In this document: piece by piece, positions 43,032-50,440 of the stretch
Layout: each line of letters begins with the position of its first letter
Position numbering within the stretch: position 1 is the stretch's first letter
Assembly (NCBI RefSeq): GCF_011751765.2
Contig: NZ_CP061169.1
Location: 2,976,001 to 3,040,000, forward strand
From: Paramicrobacterium chengjingii
GTDB lineage: Bacteria; Actinomycetota; Actinomycetes; Actinomycetales; Microbacteriaceae
DNA length: 64,000 nt
Reading direction: 5' to 3'
Notes under the pieces: model-generated
Told to the model about the DNA's origin: nothing
What the model saw: only the letters and a program-made list of their open reading frames with translations
Databases searched by the model: none
Made by a program: the position numbers and the translations under genes

Positions 43032-43788
43032 CGGAGTGCTCGCTCCACAGGCTCACCCAGTTCGCGGCGGAAAGCTGTTTGGGCAGTCGCGCCTTCGGGG
43101 CGGCGGAGGCAAGCCAGGCATCGGCCTCGCGACGTGAGAGTGTCGTCGCTCCCGCGACGATCTGGGCAAGACTGCGCCCGCGCCCTGTGAAGACCGCCTG
43201 GACAAAACGCTGGTAGTCGTTGCGCTCTGCTACAGGTAGCAGCATCCGCCTGCTGATCGTGATGACACCGCCGTCGACGCTCGGCATCGGCCGGAACGCG
43301 TGGGCGGGAACCCGTTCGAGCAGGCTGAAGTCGTACCATGGCCACCACTGCGCCGTGAGAAGCGACGCACCGCCAACACCCGCGCGCCGACGGGCGACCT
43401 CCCACTGCACGAGCAGCGTTGCGTGGTTCCAGCCCGGTTCACGCAATAGCTTGCGCAGGATCGCCGTCGTGAGGTGAAAAGGCACACTCGAGACCACTGC
43501 GTGTGGCGTCGACGGATGCTGGTAGCGCAAATAGTCCCGTTCAATGATGCGGGCACCGCCGCCGAGTCTCCGCACGAGGGCGCGTGCGCGGTGACTGTCG
43601 ACCTCGACGGCAGTGATGGGTCGGTTCAACCGTGTGAGCGGCGCCGTGAGTGCGCCGCCACCTGGCCCGATTTCGAGAATCGGCCCGTCTGTCGCAGCGA
43701 CCTGGGCGATGATGCGGTCAATGACCGCTGTGTTGACAAGAAAGTTCTGGCCGTTCTCGTGACGGCCGATGGACGATGTCCGTGGCAT
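42949..43788 (-). CDS. erm: 23S rRNA adenine-N6-methyltransferase Erm (ErmX-like)
   Basis: A 279-aa rRNA dimethylase that would modify A2058 and give macrolide-lincosamide-streptogramin B resistance. The N-terminus SIGRHENGQNFLVNT, the SAM motif EIGPGGGALT (39-48), VEVDSHRARAL and the block VPFHLTTAILRKLL, then QWEVARRRAGVGG, closely resemble ErmX-type proteins. The residue normally Asn in motif IV (N-I-P-F) is Ser101 here. The C-terminus is a basic Arg/Ser tail, as in ErmX, and overlaps the convergent YdeI-like gene by 83 bp. ATG 43788 has GGAG eight bases upstream. A 12-codon leader peptide precedes it at 43926-43888. Confidence 0.88.
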   Translation of the reverse strand: MPRTSSIGRHENGQNFLVNTAVIDRIIAQVAATDGPILEIGPGGGALTAPLTRLNRPITAVEVDSHRARALVRRLGGGARIIERDYLRYQHPSTPHAVVSSVPFHLTTAILRKLLREPGWNHATLLVQWEVARRRAGVGGASLLTAQWWPWYDFSLLERVPAHAFRPMPSVDGGVITISRRMLLPVAERNDYQRFVQAVFTGRGRSLAQIVAGATTLSRREADAWLASAAPKARLPKQLSAANWVSLWSEHSARSASHRARGSRQTVRRGAGASQRVSR

Positions 43789-43887
43789 GCGTGTGCTCCG
43801 CTGCTCGAAAGGTGGAGCCGGGCAACACAAAGCGGCCGCTCCGGCGGTTAACCGAATGAGCGACGGCGAACGTCGTCGAGCCGCCGC
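43789..43887 (-). promoter_or_regulatory. Possible attenuator between the leader and erm
   Basis: In the transcript GCTCC (in CCCGGCTCCACC) can pair with the GGAGC that contains the erm Shine-Dalgarno, or instead with an upstream GGAGC (in CCGCCGGAGCGG). The leader end GGCGG can pair with CCGCC in the same upstream segment. Such mutually exclusive 5-bp pairings are what an erm attenuator needs, but I could not fold the RNA. Confidence 0.5.
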
Positions 43888-43926
43888 TTAGGAGCTGCGG
43901 AGACGAATGTAAAACGTGCATGACAT
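43888..43926 (-). CDS. Erm leader peptide with RLR arrest motif
   Basis: A 12-aa frame MSCTFYIRLRSS that starts at ATG 43926 and stops 99 bp before erm. It has the R-x-R motif that stalls macrolide-bound ribosomes in ErmDL-type leaders; as I recall, the ErmX leader also ends in an RLR motif. Translation would be leaderless, from TAGAGT seven bases upstream. Stalling at RLR would place the ribosome over the leader 3' end and change the folding of the following attenuator. Confidence 0.65.
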   Translation of the reverse strand: MSCTFYIRLRSS

Positions 43927-43933
43927 GACGGAC

Positions 43934-43963
43934 ACTCTATGTCACGTCGCACAGCTCGTGCAA
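43934..43963 (-). promoter_or_regulatory. Promoter of the erm leader
   Basis: On the minus strand TTGCAC (43963-43958), 18 bp, TAGAGT (43939-43934), then seven bases to the leader ATG at 43926. It starts just after the ankyrin gene stop. Confidence 0.5.
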
Positions 43964-43973
43964 TCGCGCGACG

Positions 43974-44363
43974 TCAGTCGGCGTCTGGTGCCAGCAGGTG
44001 CTTCTTGCCGAACATCTCTGCGGCGAGACGGGCCGGCGGCGTTCCGGCGTCGAGATCGGCACCGGCGGCCAGCAGCATCCGAACGATCTCGTCTTCGCCC
44101 TTGAAGATCGCTCCAGCGATCGGCGACTGGTCGCGGCCATTACGCACATCGACGTCGGCACCACGTTCGATCAGCCCACGTACCGCATCGCCATGACCAT
44201 GGTAGGCGGCCATCATCAGGGCGGTATTTCCGCCAGCATCCTGCACGTTCAGCGGCAGGCCGTGGTCGAAGTACTCCAACAGCTCGGTCGTCTGCCCATT
44301 GCGGGCAAGATCGATCGCCATTGCTGTGAGCTTCTCGACGTCTTCACGATTGAGCTTTGGCAT
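43974..44363 (-). CDS. Small ankyrin-repeat protein
   Basis: A 129-aa protein with about three ankyrin repeats (NGQTTELLEYFDHGLPLNVQ, GGNTALMMAAYHGHGDAVRG and QSPIAGAIFKGEDEIVRMLL, followed by AAGADLDAGTPPARLAAEMF). It is a cytoplasmic protein-protein interaction module of unknown partner. ATG 44363 is preceded at six bases by TAAGCT, a leaderless arrangement. It lies between the two YdeI-like paralogues, upstream of the erm leader on the same strand. Confidence 0.85.
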   Translation of the reverse strand: MPKLNREDVEKLTAMAIDLARNGQTTELLEYFDHGLPLNVQDAGGNTALMMAAYHGHGDAVRGLIERGADVDVRNGRDQSPIAGAIFKGEDEIVRMLLAAGADLDAGTPPARLAAEMFGKKHLLAPDAD

Positions 44364-44479
44364 GCGTCCAGCTTAGACAGTGCGTTGAATCCGACGCTGT
44401 CAGGCGCAAACGATCGAACTCAGACGGCACACGTAGACTCGAGGAATCCACGACAGTACGCACAGGATGAGGAGCCAAA

Positions 44480-45055
44480 ATGGTTGACGGTGAGCCCCTT
44501 CGGTTCGACGATGCGGCGGCGTGGGAAGCATGGCTCGTTGAGCACTACGCGACATCGTCGGGTGTGGAACTCGCCATCGCGAAGGCGCACAGCAGCGCTG
44601 CCAGCGTGACGCACTCCGAAGCCCTCGAAGTCGCTCTCTGCTACGGCTGGATCGATGGCGTGCGCAACCGCATCGATCAAAGCTGGTTCGCCCAGTCGTA
44701 CATGCCTCGCCGTGAGGGAAGCCGATGGTCACTGCTCAATAGAGAGCGTGCTGACGCACTTATCGCCGCGGGCCGAATGCGCCCGGCGGGACAGCGTGAG
44801 ATCGACCGCGCCAAGGCTGCTGGCAGCTGGGAATCGGCCTACGCCCCACAGTCGACAATGCAGATCTCGCCCGAGCTTGAGGCCGCGCTGGCTGAGAACC
44901 CCCGCGCCTTCGACTTCTTCGAAACGCTCTCGGGCCGCAATCGATACGCCGTGCTCTTTCGCGTGAGCACCGCAAAAAAGGCGGAAACGCGTGCGAGCCG
45001 CGCTGCCGCCATGGTCGAGATGCTTGAGCGCGGCGAGACCGTGTATCCGCAGTAG
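44480..45055 (+). CDS. YdeI/OmdA-family protein, copy 2
   Basis: A 191-aa paralogue of the gene at 42462. Shared blocks are GWIDGVRNR, AGRMRPAGQREIDRAKA, the SGxNRYAxLFR region and ERGET near the end, with roughly 60% identity by eye. GAGGAGCC precedes the ATG. It ends directly against the convergent PAP2 gene (stops at 45055 and 45056). The function is not established. Confidence 0.87.
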   Translation: MVDGEPLRFDDAAAWEAWLVEHYATSSGVELAIAKAHSSAASVTHSEALEVALCYGWIDGVRNRIDQSWFAQSYMPRREGSRWSLLNRERADALIAAGRMRPAGQREIDRAKAAGSWESAYAPQSTMQISPELEAALAENPRAFDFFETLSGRNRYAVLFRVSTAKKAETRASRAAAMVEMLERGETVYPQ

Positions 45056-45868
45056 TTAGCGGGTTCGGCGTGCTGACAGCATCCAGCCGATTATCGCCGT
45101 GGAGCCGAGTTCACCACCGATGACGCCGGATGCCGCGGCCGCAGTGAGCGTCCACGATGTGTCTTCGAGCGGACCGAGCAGATGCAGCACCGCAAGCACT
45201 CCGGCGATCGCGATGGCTGCAGCACCAGCGATGGCGATGACGAGCGAGATGACACTGAGCGATTTGCGGGCTGACGCCGTGGCACTGCCTCGAGCGAATC
45301 GTCCCGTTGCCGGACGAAACGCGCTCACGGTCGCAGTGACGGCCAGCACCAGAAGCGCACCGCCCACAATGTCGCTCGGCCGGTGCCACCCGAACACGAC
45401 CAGCTGAGCACTGACGAGCCCAAGCACAGCAGAGAACACGGGCATCACGAGTGGCCGCACCGCATGAGGCAGAACGATCACAAGGGCGAACGCTATCGAC
45501 GTGAACGCAATGGTATGCCCGCTGGGGAATGTGTTGACTGCGTCAATGGAGAAGTCGGGGCGCTGGAGAATCTGATGCTTGAGAAGCTGCCCCAGCACGT
45601 TGCTGAGCCCCATGGCTGCAGCGGCAATCACGGTGTCTGCCCAGGCCCGCCGCAGGGCGCCGATCAGCACGATCACGGCGAGGGCAATCGCAAGATTCGG
45701 CACGGTGACGAGGGCAAGCAGCGGCGACCTCTCGCTGTAGAGCGACGAATCAAGCACGCGATCTTCCACGCGCTGACCCAACTGGGTTTGCACAGCCATA
45801 AAAAACGAGACGACAAAGCCTAGGGCAGCGACGATAGCCACCAGGATGCTGCGTGCTCTGGTTTTCAT
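45056..45868 (-). CDS. PAP2-family phosphatase (lipid phosphatase-like)
   Basis: A 270-aa membrane phosphatase with about seven segments and the three PAP2 signatures: KHQILQRP (motif 1), PSGHT (motif 2, catalytic His) and FGWHRPSDIVGG (motif 3). The active site faces outside, where relatives dephosphorylate undecaprenyl pyrophosphate or other lipid phosphates. The two extra C-terminal segments are less conserved. The upstream 156 bp to the VOC gene hold no other frame. Confidence 0.9.
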   Translation of the reverse strand: MKTRARSILVAIVAALGFVVSFFMAVQTQLGQRVEDRVLDSSLYSERSPLLALVTVPNLAIALAVIVLIGALRRAWADTVIAAAAMGLSNVLGQLLKHQILQRPDFSIDAVNTFPSGHTIAFTSIAFALVIVLPHAVRPLVMPVFSAVLGLVSAQLVVFGWHRPSDIVGGALLVLAVTATVSAFRPATGRFARGSATASARKSLSVISLVIAIAGAAAIAIAGVLAVLHLLGPLEDTSWTLTAAAASGVIGGELGSTAIIGWMLSARRTR

Positions 45869-46024
45869 ATCACTCCCTCCCTGCGCTAAACGGTCTCCAT
45901 CAGACGACGCCGACTACAAGTATCGACGGTCGAAGCTGAAGAGAGAATTGGAACACGTCGGTCAGCGGGTAAGACTCTGCTGAACGCTCGGAGACCGCAT
46001 CCGCTGCAAGCGTAGGCTCGGTGC

Positions 46025-46417
46025 ATGAGCACTCCGGCAATCAGCAGCATCCATCACGTGACCCTCTCCGTCTCCGACCTGGACACGAGCATCGCCTGGT
46101 ATTGCGACGTGCTCGGCTTCGAGGTGATCACGCGCGTCGAGCACAACGGCCTCGACAAGGCGATTCTGCACATCGGATCGATTCTTGTCACGTTTGTTGC
46201 ACACGGCGACCTCGCCGAGCCCGGTGCGTTCTCAGAACGACGTATCGGCCTCGACCACCTGAGTTTCGGAGTGGATGCCGAGGCAATCGACGCCTGGGCC
46301 GATCAACTCGAGGCTCACGGCGTCACGTGGTCACCCATCGTCGACGGGCTGTCTGGCCGCGTGCTTTCGTTTCGCGATCCCGACAACATCGCGTTGGAGT
46401 TCTACACGATCCAGTGA
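46025..46417 (+). CDS. VOC-family protein (glyoxalase/dioxygenase fold)
   Basis: A 130-aa protein with two beta-alpha-beta-beta-beta modules: IHHVTLSVSDLDTSIAWYCD, VLGFEVI, then IGLDHLSFGVDAEAIDAW and LSFRDPDNIALEFY. The usual metal ligands (His11 near the start, His in GLDHLSF, Glu in ALEFY) are present. The substrate is unknown. TAGGCT ends six bases before ATG 46025, a leaderless arrangement. Confidence 0.85.
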   Translation: MSTPAISSIHHVTLSVSDLDTSIAWYCDVLGFEVITRVEHNGLDKAILHIGSILVTFVAHGDLAEPGAFSERRIGLDHLSFGVDAEAIDAWADQLEAHGVTWSPIVDGLSGRVLSFRDPDNIALEFYTIQ

Positions 46418-46466
46418 TCTCGCGGCAGAACCTCACACCCGTCCGACGCCACACGTTTACCAGGTG

Positions 46467-46976
46467 ATGACAGTCAAGCAGCCGTTCGAAGCCGTCGTCG
46501 CCCAGCACGGGGCGACGGTGCTGCGCGTGTGCCGAGCCGTGCTCGGCCCCCATACCGACGCGGACGACGCGTGGCAGGAGACGTTTGTCGCGGCAATGCG
46601 GTCGTACCCAGGACTTTCCGAAGACGCCAACGTCGAGGCGTGGCTCGTTACGATCGCCCACCGCAAGGCGATCGACGTCACACGGCACCGCTCTCGGCGG
46701 CCCATCACCGTCGACGAGCTTCCCGACTCGGCGAGCGATATCGGCAACCCGGAGGCCCGCGACCTCGACCTCTGGCCCCGCGTCGCGTCGCTGCCGCGCA
46801 AGCAACGTCTCGTCATCGCCTACCACTACCTCGCCGGTCTTCCTTACGCAGAGATCGCAGAGCTCATCGGAGGTAACGCGGCCTCAGCTCGACGAGCCGG
46901 TGCCGACGGCATCGCCGCATTGCGGGCGCAGCATCCGGTCGTTATCGACGTGAAAGAAGGAAAAGCCGATGAATGA
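46467..46976 (+). CDS. ECF-type sigma factor linked to DNA repair genes
   Basis: A 169-aa sigma factor with region 2 (DADDAWQETFVAAMRSYPGL, then ANVEAWLVTIAHRKAIDVTR) and region 4 (LPRKQRLVIAYHYLAGLPYA, then EIAELIGGNAASARRAGADG). The ATG at 46467 follows AGGTG; the longer frame overlaps the VOC gene. No anti-sigma gene is near. It overlaps the Ogt gene by 8 nt, so it probably controls or is controlled by alkylation damage. Confidence 0.88.
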   Translation: MTVKQPFEAVVAQHGATVLRVCRAVLGPHTDADDAWQETFVAAMRSYPGLSEDANVEAWLVTIAHRKAIDVTRHRSRRPITVDELPDSASDIGNPEARDLDLWPRVASLPRKQRLVIAYHYLAGLPYAEIAELIGGNAASARRAGADGIAALRAQHPVVIDVKEGKADE

Positions 46977-47601
46977 GATCCCGCGCGAAGTCGCGCAACT
47001 TCGCACGCTCACCCGCCCCACCGCCGATCACCTCACTCGTCTGCACGCTGCCCTGGAAACCAGGGCCGACGATGCGGGGTTGCTCGATGTCGCGTATGCC
47101 ACAGCCGACTCCCCCTTGGGCCGATTGCTGATCGCAGCGACGCCTGCGGGCATCGTGCGCATTGCCTTCGAGACCCAGGGGTTCGACGAAGTTCTCGGCA
47201 TGCTGAGCGCGCAGGTCAGCCCTCGTGTGCTCGAAGCACCGGCACGGCTCGATCTGGTTCGCCACGAGCTCGACGAGTACTTTGCTGGAACGCGCACGGG
47301 CTTTGACGTCACTCTTGACCGCTCGCTCTCACAGGGCTTCCGGCGCCAGGTGCACGAGCATCTTCCCTCAATCGCCTACGGCGAAACGCAGTCGTATGCT
47401 GAGGTTGCCCGCGATGTCGGCAACCCCCGAGCGGTGCGCGCCGTCGGCACCGCGTGCGCGATGAATCCGCTGCCGATCGTTGTGCCCTGTCACCGTGTTC
47501 TGCGCAGCGACGGAACGGCGGGCGGGTATGCGGGAGGTCCCGAGGCGAAGTCGCTGTTGCTCAGTCTTGAATCTGCAAACGCTGTCGCCACCCGCCGATA
47601 G
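46969..47601 (+). CDS. ogt: Methylated-DNA--protein-cysteine methyltransferase (Ogt)
   Basis: A 210-aa suicide alkyltransferase that moves the alkyl group from O6-alkylguanine to Cys174 in the motif IVVPCHRVLRS; the HTH-like block GETQSYAEVARDVGNPRAVR and the arginine finger region are present. The N-terminal ~38 residues are a helical extension not needed for catalysis. Overlap with the sigma gene implies one transcript, and a Tag glycosylase gene follows 10 bp later. Confidence 0.93.
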   Translation: MNEIPREVAQLRTLTRPTADHLTRLHAALETRADDAGLLDVAYATADSPLGRLLIAATPAGIVRIAFETQGFDEVLGMLSAQVSPRVLEAPARLDLVRHELDEYFAGTRTGFDVTLDRSLSQGFRRQVHEHLPSIAYGETQSYAEVARDVGNPRAVRAVGTACAMNPLPIVVPCHRVLRSDGTAGGYAGGPEAKSLLLSLESANAVATRR

Positions 47602-47611
47602 CATCGCACTC

Positions 47612-48223
47612 ATGGCTAACGAGAAGACAGACGATGTCGTGAAGGGCGAAGACGGTCTCTATCGTCCCACGTGGGCGTCCGCAGACGACCTCATGCGCGA
47701 GTACTACGACACCGAGTGGGGCATGCCCATTCGAGATGAACGCGGTCTTTTCGAGCGCATCAGCCTCGAGGCGTTCCAGTCAGGTCTCTCGTGGGCGACG
47801 ATCCTGCGTAAGCGACCGGCATTCCGCACCGCGTTCGCCGATTTCGATCCGGATGCTGTCGCCGCATACGACGACGCAGACATCGAGCGTCTTCTCGGCG
47901 ACGCGGGAATCGTGCGCAATCGGGCGAAGATCCTTGCAACCATTGGCAACGCGCGAGCGACAATCGACCTGCGCCGTGACGACGGACTCGTGAATTTCGT
48001 GTGGTCGTTCCAGCCGACTCAGACCCCCGAGCCACGCACGTCTGCCGACGTGCCAACGTCGAGCCCCGAGTCGATCGCGCTCGCGAAGGCACTGCGCAAA
48101 CGGGGCTTTCGCTTTGTCGGCCCGACGACGATGTTCGCTCTGATGGAGGCCATCGGCATCGTCGACACGCATCTCGTCGACAGCCACAGACGCGGAAGCT
48201 CGGGCGTGTGGCCCCGCGCGTAG
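47612..48223 (+). CDS. tag: DNA-3-methyladenine glycosylase I (Tag-like)
   Basis: A 203-aa glycosylase that removes 3-methyladenine. Motifs are EYYDTEWGMPIRDERGLFER, SLEAFQSGLSWATILRKRPA, FDPDAVAAYDDADIERLL and RKRGFRFVGPTTMFALMEAI, with the catalytic Glu in LEAFQ. The zinc ligands of E. coli Tag (N-terminal Cys, the His of YHD, and the C-terminal His/Cys) are not conserved: YYD replaces YHD and no Cys is present at either end. TAGCAT lies seven bases before ATG 47612, so it may also have its own leaderless start. It forms a repair group with ogt. Confidence 0.88.
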   Translation: MANEKTDDVVKGEDGLYRPTWASADDLMREYYDTEWGMPIRDERGLFERISLEAFQSGLSWATILRKRPAFRTAFADFDPDAVAAYDDADIERLLGDAGIVRNRAKILATIGNARATIDLRRDDGLVNFVWSFQPTQTPEPRTSADVPTSSPESIALAKALRKRGFRFVGPTTMFALMEAIGIVDTHLVDSHRRGSSGVWPRA

Positions 48224-48233
48224 GCCACACGAT

Positions 48234-49601
48234 TCAGAACGGCAGCAGAGTCAGCATCCAGGTGCCGAGCGCCCATAACGCATACGCCATCGCGCCCGCG
48301 GCGAGCCCTCCGATCACATGGATTGCCACGCCCAGCTTCGGAACATGTGGGACGTGGGAGATCTGATTCGCGCCGACCATCGCCTCGATCAGCGTCTTCC
48401 CCGTCTCGGGCTTGTCGAAATACGCGACGTGCTCACGCCACCAATTCTTCACCCGAGACACCGGCACGTAGCGAACGAAATCGGCGTCGTCTCTTGGGCC
48501 AAGGCACACGGGGTCCATGAGCGACTTGACGACGGCGACCTCGCAATCCGGTCTCCTCTGTTGGTCGCGCGGCGCGTTCGCCATCCGCACTATGAGGAAT
48601 GCGGCGACACCGAAGTAGGCCAGCAGAAACGCGACCTCACCGAGACCGCTCCACGCGAAGTCGAGAAAACCTCTGCTGACAGCATCCGCCCGGTCACCCA
48701 GTTCGTCCGGCATGATGATCCGTGGCGGCCACAGCCCCGTGAACGCGTCCATGGCCACCCCCACCAGTCCAGCGAGCCCGTTCCACATTGCTGTCAAGAC
48801 AAGGGCGAACACCATCGGAAACGTCAGTAGCACAGCCCACAGGGCGACGACGACTCCTGGGCTTCGGCGCAGCATCCGCAGAATGCCGAGCGGGAATTCA
48901 CCTGACCCGACCCACACGCACGTATCGACGTTGGTGTCGATGGCGGCGCGACGGCCGATCTCCGCGCCCTGCGAGTGCCCGACCATGATGACAGCATCCG
49001 CGTTCTGCCTCACGTTCTCAACGAGTTCGCGCACCGAGGCGATTGCCGTGTCATCGAGTCTGTCCGACCGGTACATCCACGCGTCGCCGATCCACGCAGA
49101 CACGATCGTGCGAGCCACAGCCGAGAACCGTCTGTTGACGAGAACCACCGGGGTGGCCAGCAGCGCGAGAAGCATCATGAGGGGGGCGACGATTGGCACG
49201 AGCATCACCGCTCCAGCCGGCAGGATCTGCAGCAGAGGATGTGTGCGGCCGTTGCGTTCCTGTACGTCGAGAATGTCGTTGACCCAGCCGGCCATCGTCA
49301 GCCAGATGGTGAACGGAGCGACGCGCAACATCCACAGCAGCACCGACCTCCACGGCGGCGGCTCCACGAGATGATCCCAGCGTCCATCGTGCAGCACCAC
49401 CTCGATAGGATCACAGTCCGGCAGGCTGACATCGAGAACGCGCGCTCCCGGGGCGACGTTCGCCTCGCCCTCTGCTTCCACGACCGAGCCGCCGAGCGAC
49501 TCCGCTCCACGCTGCACAGCCATCGCCACGTCACGTGTTGTCTGCCCCTGCGCCTGCCGCCCGATCCCGTGCACACAGACGATCCCGAATTTCGGCTTCA
49601 C
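48234..49601 (-). CDS. Membrane alpha/beta-hydrolase-like protein
   Basis: A 455-aa protein. The N-terminus has the oxyanion-type VCVHGIGRQ and the nucleophile elbow VIMVGHSQGAEI (Ser210), so a serine hydrolase or lipase-like fold is likely. Hydrophobic segments lie between about 85-160 and at 245-275, 325-345 and 425-455, so the chain is membrane bound with the hydrolase part probably cytoplasmic. GTG 49601 is the start. It is convergent with tag (10-bp gap). The substrate is unknown. Confidence 0.75.
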   Translation of the reverse strand: MKPKFGIVCVHGIGRQAQGQTTRDVAMAVQRGAESLGGSVVEAEGEANVAPGARVLDVSLPDCDPIEVVLHDGRWDHLVEPPPWRSVLLWMLRVAPFTIWLTMAGWVNDILDVQERNGRTHPLLQILPAGAVMLVPIVAPLMMLLALLATPVVLVNRRFSAVARTIVSAWIGDAWMYRSDRLDDTAIASVRELVENVRQNADAVIMVGHSQGAEIGRRAAIDTNVDTCVWVGSGEFPLGILRMLRRSPGVVVALWAVLLTFPMVFALVLTAMWNGLAGLVGVAMDAFTGLWPPRIIMPDELGDRADAVSRGFLDFAWSGLGEVAFLLAYFGVAAFLIVRMANAPRDQQRRPDCEVAVVKSLMDPVCLGPRDDADFVRYVPVSRVKNWWREHVAYFDKPETGKTLIEAMVGANQISHVPHVPKLGVAIHVIGGLAAGAMAYALWALGTWMLTLLPF

Positions 49602-49672
49602 CGGATCACCCCGAAGACCTGTATAGCAGGCAGGGCACCGATCTGTGATCCTTCTGGTCTGCTGCGTGGCGG

Positions 49673-50131
49673 CTACTGCGCAGCGCGTGCCGCATCGATA
49701 ACCCCGCCCACGGCATCACGCAGCCGCGTGATGTCGCTCGGGGTCATCTGAAACTTCTTGCCCATCGCGATGGGCACCTGCTGCGCCCGGTCGCGCAACG
49801 CGCGACCGTCGTCGGTCAGTTCGATGGCAAGCTGGCGTTCATCGAGCGGATTGCGCGTGCGACGCACGTATCCGATGCGCTCGAGACGCTTGACCATTGG
49901 CGAGAGCGTTGCTCCCTCGAGCATAAGCAGCTCGCCGAGCCCTGATAGCGAGAGCGTTCCGTGTTCCCACAATGCAAGCATCACCAGGTACTGCGGGTGG
50001 GTCAGCCCCAGGGGCTCTAGCTCAGAGCGGTACGCATCGATGACAGAGCGCGACGCGACAGCGAGGGCAAAGCACAGCTGACTCTCGAGCGCGAGTGGAT
50101 CGTTAACGGCGATGTCGACGTCGTCGTTCAT
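49673..50131 (-). CDS. MarR-family regulator, OhrR-like
   Basis: A 152-aa winged-helix regulator. QLCFALAVASRSVIDAYRSE, then LEPLGLTHPQYLVMLALWE and the wing DERQLAIELTDDGRALRD, match OhrR, including the single reactive Cys20 that senses organic peroxides. The usual target, an Ohr/OsmC gene, is not adjacent; an OsmC-like gene lies 17 kb away at 32.4 kb. ATG 50131 overlaps the stop of the small gene upstream by 4 nt. The longer frame adds 26 residues and is rejected. Confidence 0.88.
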   Translation of the reverse strand: MNDDVDIAVNDPLALESQLCFALAVASRSVIDAYRSELEPLGLTHPQYLVMLALWEHGTLSLSGLGELLMLEGATLSPMVKRLERIGYVRRTRNPLDERQLAIELTDDGRALRDRAQQVPIAMGKKFQMTPSDITRLRDAVGGVIDAARAAQ

Positions 50132-50340
50132 TGCGGGCACCGTACGCGAGTGGCATGGTACTGGCCCCCGCTGCGCGAAATCGTGTGTTCCGACATAGCC
50201 TGTGCGCACATGGGGCAGGGCGGGTCAGCGGGCCGCACATCGGGCCCTTCGTCGTAGCCCGCCCCAATCTGAGCCGGCCCGGTGAAGGTGCGAATGCCCC
50301 GGTTCATGAGTTCATAGAACCGCCAGAATCGCTCGCCCAT
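50128..50340 (-). CDS. Small zinc-ribbon-like protein
   Basis: A 70-aa protein with a helical N-terminus RFWRFYELMNRGIRTFTGPA and two Cys pairs (CPMC and the C-terminal RVRCPQ plus a His in MSEHTI) that could bind zinc. It resembles a small conserved actinobacterial hypothetical family. A Shine-Dalgarno GGGGG lies upstream, and its stop overlaps the start of the OhrR-like gene (ATGA), so they are co-translated. The function is unknown. Confidence 0.7.
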   Translation of the reverse strand: MGERFWRFYELMNRGIRTFTGPAQIGAGYDEGPDVRPADPPCPMCAQAMSEHTISRSGGQYHATRVRCPQ

Positions 50341-50440
50341 CGCATCTGCCCCCTTCCGTGCACTGTTCGTGCACGATTACTTCGTGCGCTAAGTATTGCT
50401 GATGCACCTGCGATGAGCAACCTGGTTCGCCCAGACGGAA

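Noticed and set aside
43718..43921. A 67-codon frame overlapping the erm leader and the erm start
   Set aside because: It crosses the attenuator and the erm ribosome site. The 12-codon RLR frame in the adjoining phase explains the region better.
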